32,416 bases of DNA from NCBI GenBank assembly GCA_937907455.1, contig CALESQ010000003.1, positions 1-32,416 on the forward strand. The letters are read 5' to 3'. Positions 17,626 through 26,203 of this stretch are shown here, in pieces (positions within the stretch are counted from its first letter, which is position 1; every line of letters starts with the position of its first letter). The notes beneath the pieces are model-generated. The model saw only the letters and a program-made list of their open reading frames with translations. It had not been told where the DNA came from and did no database searches. The stretch is from an uncultured Caldilineales bacterium. GTDB taxonomy: Bacteria; Chloroflexota; Anaerolineae; JAAEKA01. A program made the translations under genes and the position numbers.

Positions 17626-19635
17626 ATGCCTCACCTCCGGATTATGACGCTGCAAACCAGATTCAGCTTTATCCTCAACCTGCATAATCGCCACTTTCTA
17701 ATCATTGACCTGCTGTTGCTGTGCATCACGCCGTCGCTGGCGCTGATGCTGCGCATTGACGGTATTCAGGCCTTGAACCGCTATAACGAAGCACTGCTGT
17801 TCTACATCGGCGGTGCCATGATTATACGTGTTGTTATTTTTTATTTCTTCGACCTGTACAGCCGCTATTGGCGCTATGCCAGCATCAACGAAATGGCGCA
17901 AATCACGGTTGCTGTCATTGCTTCCAGCCTGATCGTTATCTTTGTGTTTTTCATGCTGCGCCTGCCGGTTTTGGGGATTTGCAGTCGTTGGGAATTTGTC
18001 TGTGGTCTACCACGCTCGGTACCGTTTACCGATGCGCTGCTGGTGCTGTTTGCCGTTGGTGCAGCGCGCTTCAGCGTGCGCACCGCCGACCTGTACCTGT
18101 ATCGCAGTCGTCCCGGACATGCCACTCAGCGCGTGCTGATTATGGGGGCGGGTGAAGCCGGGGCCATGATCGCCCGCGAGCTGAATGCCAATCCGCACGT
18201 AGGGCTGGACCCCATCGGCTTTATTGACGATGATCCGCAAAAGCTGGGAGTGCGCATTCGTGGCCTGCCCGTGCTGGGGACAAGGGAAGATCTGCAATGG
18301 CTGGCCGTAGAACATAAAATCCATCAAATGATCATTGCCATGCCCACGGCATCGGGCAAATCCATCCGTGAAGTATTAACCCTGTGCAAGGAAATTGACC
18401 TTCCGGCCAAAATCATGCCGGGCATCTATGAATTGCTGGATGGCACCGTCAGCATCAGCCAACTGCGCAATGTCGAGATCGAAGACCTGCTGCGCCGTGA
18501 GCCAGTCCAAACCGATACCGCCGCTGTACAACAATTGCTGCAAGGCCGGTGTGTGCTGGTGACGGGTGGCGGCGGTTCCATCGGCAGCGAGCTATGCCGT
18601 CAAATTCTGCGCAGCAAACCGGCCAAGCTGGTTATCCTGGGTCACGGCGAAAACAGCATTTTTGAAATCAGCCAGCAGCTAGGCAGGCAATACAGCGATG
18701 GCGCCGGGCAAGACTCGGCTAAAGCTCAGCCGCTGCCTGAAATCGTTCCGCTGATTGCCGACATTCGCTTTGAGCAGCGCCTGCAAAGCATTTTCACCCG
18801 CCACCGCCCGCAAATCGTTTTTCATGCCGCCGCGCACAAACATGTGCCATTGATGGAAGAAAACCCTTGCGAAGCGATCAGCAACAATGTGCTGGGCACA
18901 CGCAACCTGCTGCGCGCGGCCGAAGCAACCGGTGTGGAACACTTTGTCTTTATCTCCACCGACAAAGCAGTGAACCCCACCAACGTCATGGGAGCCAGCA
19001 AACGCACCGCCGAATTGATGATTCACAACGCCGCGCGGCGCACCGGCAAGCCCTATGTGGCGGTACGTTTCGGCAACGTATTGGGCAGCCGCGGCAGTGT
19101 AGTACTTACCTTCAAACAACAAATTGCCGCTGGGGGCCCAGTCACGGTAACCGACCGCGACATGACGCGCTTTTTTATGACCATCCCCGAAGCCGTGCAA
19201 CTGGTGTTGCAAGCGGCTACTCTGGGCGCAGGAGGCGAAACCTTTGTGCTGGACATGGGTGAACCGGTGCGCATCCTTGATATGGCCCAAGACCTGATCC
19301 GTCTGTCTGGGCTGGAGACAGGGCGTGATATTGATATTGTGTTTACCGGTCTACGCCCCGGCGAGAAACTGCACGAAGAGCTCTTCACCGCCTCAGAGAC
19401 GCACGCACGCACGGCCCATACCAAAATTTTCCTGGCCAGCGACAGCGACGATCTGTCTGCTGCCACAACAGAAGCAATGATTGACACGCTGATCACCACA
19501 GCCCTGAACAACAACGCGTCAGCCATTCGCCCCATTTTACAGCAATTGATCCCGGAATTTTCCTACCGCACCGCAATCAGCCCGTCTGGCCTTGATGGCG
19601 ACCACCGCGAACAACGCCTGCCGGCCAGCGAATAA
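17626..19635 (+). CDS. FlaA1/CapD-type membrane nucleotide-sugar 4,6-dehydratase
   Basis: 669 residues. Four N-terminal membrane helices (about 20-150) are followed by a first Rossmann domain with GAGEAG (174-179) and a catalytic SDR domain with TGGGGSIGSE (313-322). The active site has STDK (444-447) and M455-x3-K459, the Ser-Met-Lys arrangement of large WbpM/PglF-type UDP-GlcNAc 4,6-dehydratases instead of the usual Tyr-x3-Lys. It produces a UDP-4-keto-6-deoxy sugar for the DegT aminotransferase encoded upstream. The start could also be the ATG at 17644. Full family length. Confidence 0.93.
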   Translation: MPHLRIMTLQTRFSFILNLHNRHFLIIDLLLLCITPSLALMLRIDGIQALNRYNEALLFYIGGAMIIRVVIFYFFDLYSRYWRYASINEMAQITVAVIASSLIVIFVFFMLRLPVLGICSRWEFVCGLPRSVPFTDALLVLFAVGAARFSVRTADLYLYRSRPGHATQRVLIMGAGEAGAMIARELNANPHVGLDPIGFIDDDPQKLGVRIRGLPVLGTREDLQWLAVEHKIHQMIIAMPTASGKSIREVLTLCKEIDLPAKIMPGIYELLDGTVSISQLRNVEIEDLLRREPVQTDTAAVQQLLQGRCVLVTGGGGSIGSELCRQILRSKPAKLVILGHGENSIFEISQQLGRQYSDGAGQDSAKAQPLPEIVPLIADIRFEQRLQSIFTRHRPQIVFHAAAHKHVPLMEENPCEAISNNVLGTRNLLRAAEATGVEHFVFISTDKAVNPTNVMGASKRTAELMIHNAARRTGKPYVAVRFGNVLGSRGSVVLTFKQQIAAGGPVTVTDRDMTRFFMTIPEAVQLVLQAATLGAGGETFVLDMGEPVRILDMAQDLIRLSGLETGRDIDIVFTGLRPGEKLHEELFTASETHARTAHTKIFLASDSDDLSAATTEAMIDTLITTALNNNASAIRPILQQLIPEFSYRTAISPSGLDGDHREQRLPASE

Positions 19636-19644
19636 TCTACCCCC

Positions 19645-20829
19645 ATGCAAACCCAACAACGTGCAGCGACACCCGACACCCTGCATCGTAGCTTGGTGTT
19701 GGCGCTCACTGATCCCGCGCCAGGGGTACTAACTGCCTGGCTTCAACAACATTCCTGGCGCACAGAAGATCTGGCCTGGCTTGAGCGGCAAAGCCTGCTG
19801 ATCTACGCCTTTTACCGCATTCAGGCAGAGGACGCACTGCACCACTTGCCTGCCGCGGTCGTTGCCCAATGGCAAACAGCTTACTATCAGGCAGCCACCA
19901 CAGTGGCCGCGGTAGACTGGCAACTGGGCCAAATTTTTGCCCGGCTGCATGAGGCAAAGATCGAATTCACCTGGGTAAAGGGAGGCTCACTGGCCCATAC
20001 CATTTACCCATCGCCCGTTTGCCGCGCCCGCGGAGACGTGGACCTGTGGGTTGAGAGCGAGGAATGGCCGCGTGCCATCAGCGTGTTGCAATCGTTGGGC
20101 TATGCAACCAAGGACAGCGAAGATCGCCCCAACGCACTAACCGCACTGGTGGGCGGAGAGCAGCAACTGCGCCGACCATCGCCACGGCCGCAGTTGGTTG
20201 AGCTGCAAACGCCCCTGCTGCGCGGCGAATGGGCGCGCTACACCGCAGCCATAGACTATGCTGCCATCTGGCAGCGCCGCAGATCGCTGAAATTCGGCGC
20301 AGAGACCATCGCTATTCTGTCGCCCGAAGATATGCTGATCCACCTGTGCCTGCATCAGGCCATCAATCATCAGTTCAGCAAGCCGTGGCTGCGTAACTTG
20401 CTGGATGTACACCTGCTGACCACAAGCCAAACAGTGGAATGGCTACAAGTAGTAGAGCGCGCCAAGAGCTGGCGCGTGACCACCGCCATCTGGGTAATGC
20501 TGGATCTGGCACATCGCCTGTTTGGTACCCCCATTTCCCCCGCGGTGATGGCGGAACTGGCTCCCACCGCCTTCAAGCAAAGCCTCATCCGCCTGCTTCA
20601 TCTTGATACGCTGCTGTTGAGCGCCCAGGAATTAGGCTATTCACACCGGCGTCTTCTCATTCAAATGACTTTGGCAGACCGCTGGCGTGACGACCTGTAT
20701 TTAGTGGGGCGCAGTCTGTGGCCGGAAGACCGCTGGCTACAAGCCCGCTACACGCCCAGCCCTCACCAAAGCCTGATCGGTTTGCACTGGCTGCATCTCA
20801 AAAGCCTGCTTCTTTCGGCGCGCGCCTAA
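19645..20829 (+). CDS. Nucleotidyltransferase-fold protein (NTP_transf_5-like)
   Basis: 394 residues. The segment FTWVKGGSLAHTIYPSPVCRARGDVDLWV (about 109-137) carries the K-G-x-x-L and R-x-x-D-x-D-x-x-V elements of the uncharacterised nucleotidyltransferase family PF14907. A histidine-rich helix (IHLCLHQAINHQF) follows, as in other members. Family members recur in polysaccharide loci, but no biochemical role is established to my knowledge. It begins 9 nt after the dehydratase stop and is the last gene before the second internal promoter. Confidence 0.8.
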   Translation: MQTQQRAATPDTLHRSLVLALTDPAPGVLTAWLQQHSWRTEDLAWLERQSLLIYAFYRIQAEDALHHLPAAVVAQWQTAYYQAATTVAAVDWQLGQIFARLHEAKIEFTWVKGGSLAHTIYPSPVCRARGDVDLWVESEEWPRAISVLQSLGYATKDSEDRPNALTALVGGEQQLRRPSPRPQLVELQTPLLRGEWARYTAAIDYAAIWQRRRSLKFGAETIAILSPEDMLIHLCLHQAINHQFSKPWLRNLLDVHLLTTSQTVEWLQVVERAKSWRVTTAIWVMLDLAHRLFGTPISPAVMAELAPTAFKQSLIRLLHLDTLLLSAQELGYSHRRLLIQMTLADRWRDDLYLVGRSLWPEDRWLQARYTPSPHQSLIGLHWLHLKSLLLSARA

Positions 20830-20880
20830 AGCGCCCCCTGTGTGATGGAAATGGCTAAAATAGCAGGTTTTGCAGGACTA

Positions 20881-20889
20881 TGCTATAAT
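20881..20889 (+). promoter_or_regulatory. Extended -10 promoter before the Wzc-like kinase gene
   Basis: TGCTATAAT (20881-20889) is a full extended -10 element. At 17-nt spacing the -35 position holds TAGCAG, a poor match, which is acceptable with an extended -10. A short palindrome GCTA-AAA-TAGC (20854-20864) overlaps the -35 zone and could be an operator, but it is too short to be sure. The element lies in the 155-bp gap 20830-20984 and would give a leader of about 90 nt. CTATGCTATA is shared exactly with the promoter at 13866-13875. Confidence 0.6.
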
Positions 20890-20984
20890 TGCTTGCTCAT
20901 ACTACAGATTTTGCTGACCGGTTTTCAAGGTTATGCGTCGGCAAAATGTTTCGCGCTTGCTAATAATCTTTCAAGGTAGCTTTC

Positions 20985-22658
20985 ATGGATCTGCGTATCT
21001 ATCTGAACATCATCCGCAAATGGTTTTGGCTGGTAGCCCTTATCGCTATCCTGGTCGGCGGTCTTTCCTATTTCTACAACAACCGGCAAACCAAAATCTA
21101 CCAGGCCACTGCCAAAGTTTTCATCGAGCAGGCACGTTCCACGACCCAGCGCACCGACTACACCGACATTATCACCAGTGAGCGTCTTGCCCGCACCTAC
21201 TCGGCCATGCTACAGGACTGGCCCACGCTGGATGCAGCCGCGATCAAACTGGGGTATGAGCAAGGCTACAGCCATCTGCAAAAAGCCTACACCACCTCGG
21301 TCAGCGTATCTCCTATTCGTGAAACCCAGCTCATAGACATTGTGGTGGAATCAAGCGACCCCAGCCTTGCCGTTGATCTGGCTAACATGCTACCGGGCGT
21401 TTTTATGGAAAGAACGCGCCAACGCCAGCAGGAAACCTTCGCCGGCACGCGCACAGAGCTGCAGGATGAGTTGGCCAAAGCCGAAGAAGATCTTGAAACC
21501 AACGAATACCTGCTCAACCAGCTTAGCGACACACCAGAAAACCGCAACGAACGTGAGCGGCTTGGCCGCCTGGTTGCCCGCTACCAGACTGCCTACAACA
21601 ACCTGAGCAAAAGCCTGACTGACCTGCGCCTGGCCGAAGCGCAAGCGGTAGACACCCTTTCGCTAACCACTCCGGCCACACCCAACACCAGTCCGGTGCG
21701 GCCACGCACCTTGTTCAACACGCTATTGGCTCTGATTTTGGGAGCCTTGAGCGGTCTGGGCCTTGCTTTCCTCATCGAGTACATGGACGACACGGTGAAA
21801 ACCCCTGACGAAGTGCGCGAGATTACCTCACTGCCAACGCTGGGAACCGTGGTTTTGCTCACCGGTACCTCTGCCGACGAGCGGCTGGTATCACGCATTG
21901 CCCCCAAATCGGGCGGGGCCGAAGCCTACCGCGTGCTGCGCACCAACCTGCAATTCTCCTCGCTGGACAAACCGCTCACCACGCTCATTTGCACCAGCTC
22001 ACAGCCCGGTGAAGGCAAAAGCACCACCATCATCAACCTGGCCTATGTGCTGGCCCAAACCGACAAGCGCGTGATTTTGGTGGATGCAGATATGCGCCGT
22101 CCCTCGGTGCATCGCATGTTGCGCATGCCCAACAACGTCGGCCTGAGTACAGCGCTGCTCGATAAGGTGCGCGACCCCGGCGTTTACCTGCAAGACACCG
22201 ACTTACCCAACCTGCGTATTATGACCACCGGGCCTTTACCCCCCAACCCGGCCGAGATGCTTGGCTCCAGCCGAATGCAGGAAATGCTGCAAATCCTCAA
22301 AAAAGAGGCCGATATCGTGCTGTTTGATGCCCCGCCAGTGCTGGCTGTAGCCGACACCTCGATTCTGGCCCCGCAAATGGACGGCACATTGATGATCGTT
22401 TGGGCCGGCAAGACCAGCGGCAACCTGCTGGCTCAGGCCGTCGAGCGTCTGGAAAGTGTTGGCGTCAAACCGCTGGGCATGGTGCTAAACAAGCTCACCC
22501 AGCGCAAGAGCGGTCACTACTACGGCTCCTATTACTACTATTACAGCAATCGCTACGACAACGAAGAGCCTAATCGCAAAGCCCGCATTTGGCGCTTTGG
22601 CAGCGGATCGAACAGCAAACGCAAATCCGCTTCTGCCCATTCCAAATCATCCGCCTGA
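20985..22658 (+). CDS. Wzz/Wzc-type chain-length regulator with bacterial tyrosine kinase domain
   Basis: 557 residues. The Wzz domain starts at once (LRIYLNIIRKWFWLVALIAI, TM1 about 12-30), followed by a coiled-coil periplasmic/extracellular part (about 140-220) and TM2 (LFNTLLALILGALSGLGLAF). The cytosolic kinase has Walker A SSQPGEGKST (338-347), Walker A' VILVDADMRRP (about 362-372) and Walker B IVLFDAPP (about 445). The C-terminus carries a Tyr cluster (HYYGSYYYYYSNRY), the autophosphorylation tail. It controls polymer length through phosphorylation cycles. Adaptor and kinase are fused here, as in Gram-negative Wzc. An AAGG 8-10 nt upstream supports the ATG. Confidence 0.95.
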   Translation: MDLRIYLNIIRKWFWLVALIAILVGGLSYFYNNRQTKIYQATAKVFIEQARSTTQRTDYTDIITSERLARTYSAMLQDWPTLDAAAIKLGYEQGYSHLQKAYTTSVSVSPIRETQLIDIVVESSDPSLAVDLANMLPGVFMERTRQRQQETFAGTRTELQDELAKAEEDLETNEYLLNQLSDTPENRNERERLGRLVARYQTAYNNLSKSLTDLRLAEAQAVDTLSLTTPATPNTSPVRPRTLFNTLLALILGALSGLGLAFLIEYMDDTVKTPDEVREITSLPTLGTVVLLTGTSADERLVSRIAPKSGGAEAYRVLRTNLQFSSLDKPLTTLICTSSQPGEGKSTTIINLAYVLAQTDKRVILVDADMRRPSVHRMLRMPNNVGLSTALLDKVRDPGVYLQDTDLPNLRIMTTGPLPPNPAEMLGSSRMQEMLQILKKEADIVLFDAPPVLAVADTSILAPQMDGTLMIVWAGKTSGNLLAQAVERLESVGVKPLGMVLNKLTQRKSGHYYGSYYYYYSNRYDNEEPNRKARIWRFGSGSNSKRKSASAHSKSSA

Positions 22659-22662
22659 TCTT

Positions 22663-23898
22663 ATGTCCACAGCGGACAAGCAGTCTGGCTGGCTGCGCAA
22701 CGCCCGGTTGCTGGGCCTCAGTCTTTTTCTGCTACCCCTGCTCTTCAGCACGCGGCTATCGGCCCCAATACCGGCAGCCGCGGCTTGTTTTTGGGGGATA
22801 TTGCTGCTGGCGCGCACGCTGCGCACGGAGCGCCTCGGCGGACATACCCCAGCCGATTGGCCGCTTCTGCTACTGCTGCTTTTATTACCGCTGGGGTTGG
22901 CTGTCAGCGCTCAGCGCGCCCTGAGTCTGCCACACCTCTGGGCCTGGATAGCAGGTGCAGCCCTGTTTTGGTTGATGGCCGCACAGCACGACCATCCCTG
23001 GCTACGCTACAGCGGCTGGCTGTTGATTGCAGCCGGACTGGGGCTGGCTGCCGCGGTGTTTGTAGCTACTGAATTTCCCAGCAAATTACCCTGGCTGAAC
23101 TGGGATGTGCGGGCATGGCAGCCGAGCTTGCCGCTGGTACGGGGAAGTTTTAACCCCAACAACAGCGGCAGCCTGATGAGTCTGCTGGTGCTACCGGCGC
23201 TAACGCTGGCCCTGCGCAGTACAGGCAGCGGGCAACGTTTGGCCGCAGGCGGTGTTGCCCTGCTGCTTGGCCTGCTGCTGCTCATCAGCCAATCGCGCGG
23301 GGCCATTCTGGGCGTGGGGGTGGCCTGCGTAGCGCTCACCCTGCTGATCAGCCGGCGTTGGCTGCCGGTCTGGCTGATGATGGCACTGGCCGCGCTGATA
23401 GCCGTGCGGGCAACCGGCATTCCGCTAAATTGGCATTTTCTGTTGGGCGGCAGCGCGCTTGATACGTTGATAGACCGCCAGTTGTTATGGCAACGCGGCC
23501 TCTATCTGATCCACGATTTTCCCTTCACCGGCGTAGGGCCGGGCATGGTGGAACCGGCTATCCAGTTGCTTTATCCGCTGGAAACTGCCCTCGTGGAAGG
23601 TGGCTTCTTCCATGTGCATCAGACCTATCTCCAGTTTGCTGCCGAGATGGGGCTGCTCGGTTTGCTGGCCTGGGTGGCGCTGCTTGGGAGCCTGGCCACC
23701 GGATTGCTGCATGCCTGGCGCAATGCGGTTGAACCGTCCATGCGCACGCTGGCTCTGGCTTTGCTGGGCAGTCTGATCGTGTATGCGGTACACAGCTTTT
23801 TCGATGTGCCCACCCACAGCCCGCTGTTACGGGTACTGCTGCTCGGACTGATGGGCTTGATGGCGGCGGTGAGCCGCGCGGCATACACCACCACCTGA
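22663..23898 (+). CDS. O-antigen ligase/polymerase-like membrane protein (Wzy_C)
   Basis: 411 residues from the ATG at 22663, 4 nt after the kinase stop; the frame upstream lies within the kinase gene and is rejected. Around ten hydrophobic segments are visible. The segment GSFNPNNSGSLMSL, then ISQSRGAILG and the large loop with GVGPGM...HVHQTYLQFAAEMGLLGL are characteristic of the WaaL/Wzy_C family (conserved His and Glu in H-x-x-Y-L-x-x-x-x-E-x-G). It either ligates finished polysaccharide to an acceptor or is a second polymerase. It is the last gene of the plus-strand unit. Confidence 0.85.
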   Translation: MSTADKQSGWLRNARLLGLSLFLLPLLFSTRLSAPIPAAAACFWGILLLARTLRTERLGGHTPADWPLLLLLLLLPLGLAVSAQRALSLPHLWAWIAGAALFWLMAAQHDHPWLRYSGWLLIAAGLGLAAAVFVATEFPSKLPWLNWDVRAWQPSLPLVRGSFNPNNSGSLMSLLVLPALTLALRSTGSGQRLAAGGVALLLGLLLLISQSRGAILGVGVACVALTLLISRRWLPVWLMMALAALIAVRATGIPLNWHFLLGGSALDTLIDRQLLWQRGLYLIHDFPFTGVGPGMVEPAIQLLYPLETALVEGGFFHVHQTYLQFAAEMGLLGLLAWVALLGSLATGLLHAWRNAVEPSMRTLALALLGSLIVYAVHSFFDVPTHSPLLRVLLLGLMGLMAAVSRAAYTTT

Positions 23899-23927
23899 TT
23901 GCGCCCCTGGCTGTCTGATAAGCCACG

Positions 23928-23969
23928 AAAAAGACCTGCTTTCCTTAACCAGAAAGCAGGTCTTTTTTT
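23928..23969. terminator. Bidirectional intrinsic terminator between convergent units
   Basis: A perfect 16-bp stem: left arm 23928-23943 (AAAAAGACCTGCTTTC), 8-nt loop CTTAACCA, right arm 23952-23967. The right arm runs into a T tract and the left arm starts with an A tract, so both directions end in a U-rich tail. It separates the last EPS gene from the zinc-ribbon end of the minus-strand operon. Confidence 0.95.
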
Positions 23970-24007
23970 ATTTTATACCCGGTCACGCCGGAGTTGCAGC
24001 GCGCTTA

Positions 24008-24202
24008 TCAGGTGCAGCCACTAATTCCGGCAGAGGCATAACCACAAGCCGCGCAGAACCAGTGATCGCCCACCGCCATCATCGTGTCCTGGCGATCACA
24101 CAGCGGGCAGATCAGGCGGTTAGGATTGAGCAAGCAAACCGCTTCTGCGGTAACGCTGGGGGGTTCGATGGGCAAAGGTGGTGCTGTATCAGCCGATTTC
24201 AA
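24008..24202 (-). CDS. Small zinc-ribbon protein
   Basis: 64 residues from a TTG start at 24202, which overlaps the end of the biotin carrier gene by 14 nt. GAGG six bases upstream of this TTG supports it, and there is no ATG before the second half. The C-terminal half holds CPLC-x14-CAAC (about residues 32-53), a compact zinc ribbon, followed by GYASAGISGC. The N-terminal 25 residues are Pro/Ala rich and probably disordered. Function unknown. Its coupling to the acyl-CoA carboxylase genes suggests a structural or regulatory part in that complex, which is an inference. Confidence 0.75.
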   Translation of the reverse strand: MKSADTAPPLPIEPPSVTAEAVCLLNPNRLICPLCDRQDTMMAVGDHWFCAACGYASAGISGCT

Positions 24203-24683
24203 GCAAATCCTCGTTTAAAGTCACGCTCTTGCCCGTCAGCGCGTTTAGCTTGATGACTTTGCCGGCGCGCGGCGCCGAGATTTCGTTCTCCATCTTCATC
24301 GCTTCCAGCAGCAAGATGGGCTGGCCTGCCTCTACCTCATCACCCAGTTGCACCAACACGCGGGTAATCAGGCCGGGGATAGGCGCTTTAACGCGGCCAT
24401 CCGCACTGGCAGGCCGCGCCAGAGCCACGCGCCGATCCTGCACCTCGATGCGGTGCATGCCATCGAATGCCTTGATAGAGCGCAAGCCGGGATCTACGGC
24501 AATTTCATAGGGCCTGCCGCTGACAATCACCCACTCCATTTGGTCATACTGAATAGCCTGAGGCCAGGTCACAGTCAGTTCCTCATCGTTACACACCACC
24601 GAGGTGGTTTGCGCGCTGGGATTGGGTGGATTCACATCTATATCAAAACTCTTGCCGTCAATAACAACCGTTACTTTAATCAT
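24189..24683 (-). CDS. Biotin carboxyl carrier subunit of acyl-CoA carboxylase
   Basis: 164 residues from the ATG at 24683, preceded by AGGAG at 6-nt spacing; a longer open frame reaching into the preceding gene is rejected. The C-terminal biotinyl domain (about 97-164) contains EAMKME with the biotinylated lysine at Lys130, plus the matching APIPGLI and LGDEVEAGQP turns. The N-terminal 90 residues resemble the BT-type middle region of acyl-CoA carboxylase alpha chains. It shuttles carboxybiotin from the biotin carboxylase to the carboxyltransferase. It lies 14 nt after the biotin carboxylase gene. Confidence 0.92.
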   Translation of the reverse strand: MIKVTVVIDGKSFDIDVNPPNPSAQTTSVVCNDEELTVTWPQAIQYDQMEWVIVSGRPYEIAVDPGLRSIKAFDGMHRIEVQDRRVALARPASADGRVKAPIPGLITRVLVQLGDEVEAGQPILLLEAMKMENEISAPRAGKVIKLNALTGKSVTLNEDLLEIG

Positions 24684-24697
24684 AGCTTGCTCCTGGT

Positions 24698-26185
24698 TCA
24701 GCCCGGTAACTGGCGGCTGGCACGATGCCATCCCTGCAAAAACGCCGGTGGGGTGACGGTTTCGCGACCCTGAATGCGCAGTGTATAGGCCATAGCCGCA
24801 GCAATCGCCAGATCGCGCAGCGTATCACCACCAGACAGAGGTGGACGCGACAGCAGCGACCGCCGCGTGAACTCAGTGGTATAGGTGCCGGCAAGGAAGT
24901 CAGGGTCCTGCACAATGTGTTGGAACAGCGGCAGGTTGGTGCGCACGCCCGAGATGACAAAGTCCTGCAGCGAGCGCTCCAGCCGCGCAATGGCGGCCTC
25001 ACGGCTATCGCCCCACACGATCACCTTAGCCAGCATGGGATCGAAGCGCACCGGCACGGGGCAACCGCTATAGCCGTAGGTATCCACGCGCACGCGCGGG
25101 CCACCGGGCAAGCGAAAATGCTGCAAACGACCAGGACTGGGCAGATAATGGTTCCACGGATCTTCAGCGTTGATGCGGCACTGTATGGCCGAGCCGCGCA
25201 GGCGGATGTCGTCCTGGGTCAGGCCCAGCGTTCGCCCTGCGGCAATCTCGATCTGTTCGCGCACCAGGTCGCGCCGCGTCACCATTTCGGTGACAGGATG
25301 CTCCACGGTGATGCGCGCCTTGATCTCGGTGAAATACACCTTGCCATCGGTATCGCGCAGAAACTCCACGGTGACTGCGTTGTTACACCGAAAAAGCCGA
25401 GCAAGCTGCAAGGCGATGGTATACAACTGCTCGCGTTCGGCATCGCTCATCGCCGGTGAGGGCGACTCGGAAAGCAATTTCTGGTTGTTGCGTTGGATCG
25501 AGCCATCACGCTCGCCCAGATGCACCATATTGCCGTAGTTGTCGGCCAAAATCTGCACATCAATGTAATGCACCGGCAGAATGGCATGTTCCAGATACAG
25601 GCTGTCGTTGCCATACACCACGCGCGCCTCGTTAGCCGCCTGACGTACCGCCTGATCCAACAGCTTGGGATCGCGTACCAGGCGCGTAGCCCGGCCGCGC
25701 CCCCCGCTGCATGCCTTCACGAAGAGTGGAAAGCCCAAATCAGCAGCTTCTGCCTGATAGATTTCCTGCTCGTGGGGGTAAAACGACACCGATGAGCGTT
25801 GCGGCGTGCTGAACCCTGCGGTTTGAGCCGTGTCCAGCGCCTCCAGCTTGCGCCGCACGGTAGCAATCACCGAGCTGGAGGGGCCAATGAAGACAATGCC
25901 TGCCTGCTCGCAAGCCAGGGCAAAATCTGCCTGCTCTGACAAAAAGCCATAGCCGGGGTGAATCGCCTCCACGCCCGTTTCCTGGGCAATACGCAGGATC
26001 AAATCGCGATCCATATAGCCCAGAGGCGAGTTCAGTTCAATGCATTGATCGGCCAGGCGCACATGCAACGAATCGCGGTCTGATGCGTCATACAGTGCTA
26101 CCGTCCATATTCCCATATCGCGGCATTCGCGCACCACACGCACGGCAATTTCGCCACGATTTGCAATCAGGATTTTTTTGAACAT
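24698..26185 (-). CDS. Biotin carboxylase subunit with altered active-site residues
   Basis: 495 residues from the ATG at 26185 (MFKKILIANRGEIAVR). An extension of 20 residues upstream would be encoded by repeat DNA and is rejected. ATP-grasp and biotin carboxylase C-terminal domains are complete. Conserved: Lys113, Lys157, Glu199, Lys236, Glu274, Glu287, Arg291, Glu295 and Arg337 (E. coli AccC 116, 159, 201, 238, 276, 288, 292, 296, 338). Changed: Gly228 for Cys230, Lys289 for Asn290, Thr293 for Gln294, and the glycine loop reads ACSGGRGRATR instead of ASGGGGGRGMR. In E. coli, Asn290 helps bind metal and Gln294 contacts bicarbonate. The residues left support ATP and biotin binding, but activity is not certain. 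Confidence 0.9.
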   Translation of the reverse strand: MFKKILIANRGEIAVRVVRECRDMGIWTVALYDASDRDSLHVRLADQCIELNSPLGYMDRDLILRIAQETGVEAIHPGYGFLSEQADFALACEQAGIVFIGPSSSVIATVRRKLEALDTAQTAGFSTPQRSSVSFYPHEQEIYQAEAADLGFPLFVKACSGGRGRATRLVRDPKLLDQAVRQAANEARVVYGNDSLYLEHAILPVHYIDVQILADNYGNMVHLGERDGSIQRNNQKLLSESPSPAMSDAEREQLYTIALQLARLFRCNNAVTVEFLRDTDGKVYFTEIKARITVEHPVTEMVTRRDLVREQIEIAAGRTLGLTQDDIRLRGSAIQCRINAEDPWNHYLPSPGRLQHFRLPGGPRVRVDTYGYSGCPVPVRFDPMLAKVIVWGDSREAAIARLERSLQDFVISGVRTNLPLFQHIVQDPDFLAGTYTTEFTRRSLLSRPPLSGGDTLRDLAIAAAMAYTLRIQGRETVTPPAFLQGWHRASRQLPG

Positions 26186-26203
26186 TAGTTGCCTCATCTG
26201 GGA

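Noticed and set aside
18679..19290. A 203-codon minus-strand frame opposite the dehydratase
   Set aside because: No recognisable motifs; it lies opposite the catalytic SDR domain.
24725..25459. A 244-codon plus-strand frame opposite the biotin carboxylase
   Set aside because: Shadow frame without motifs, opposite a clear ATP-grasp enzyme.
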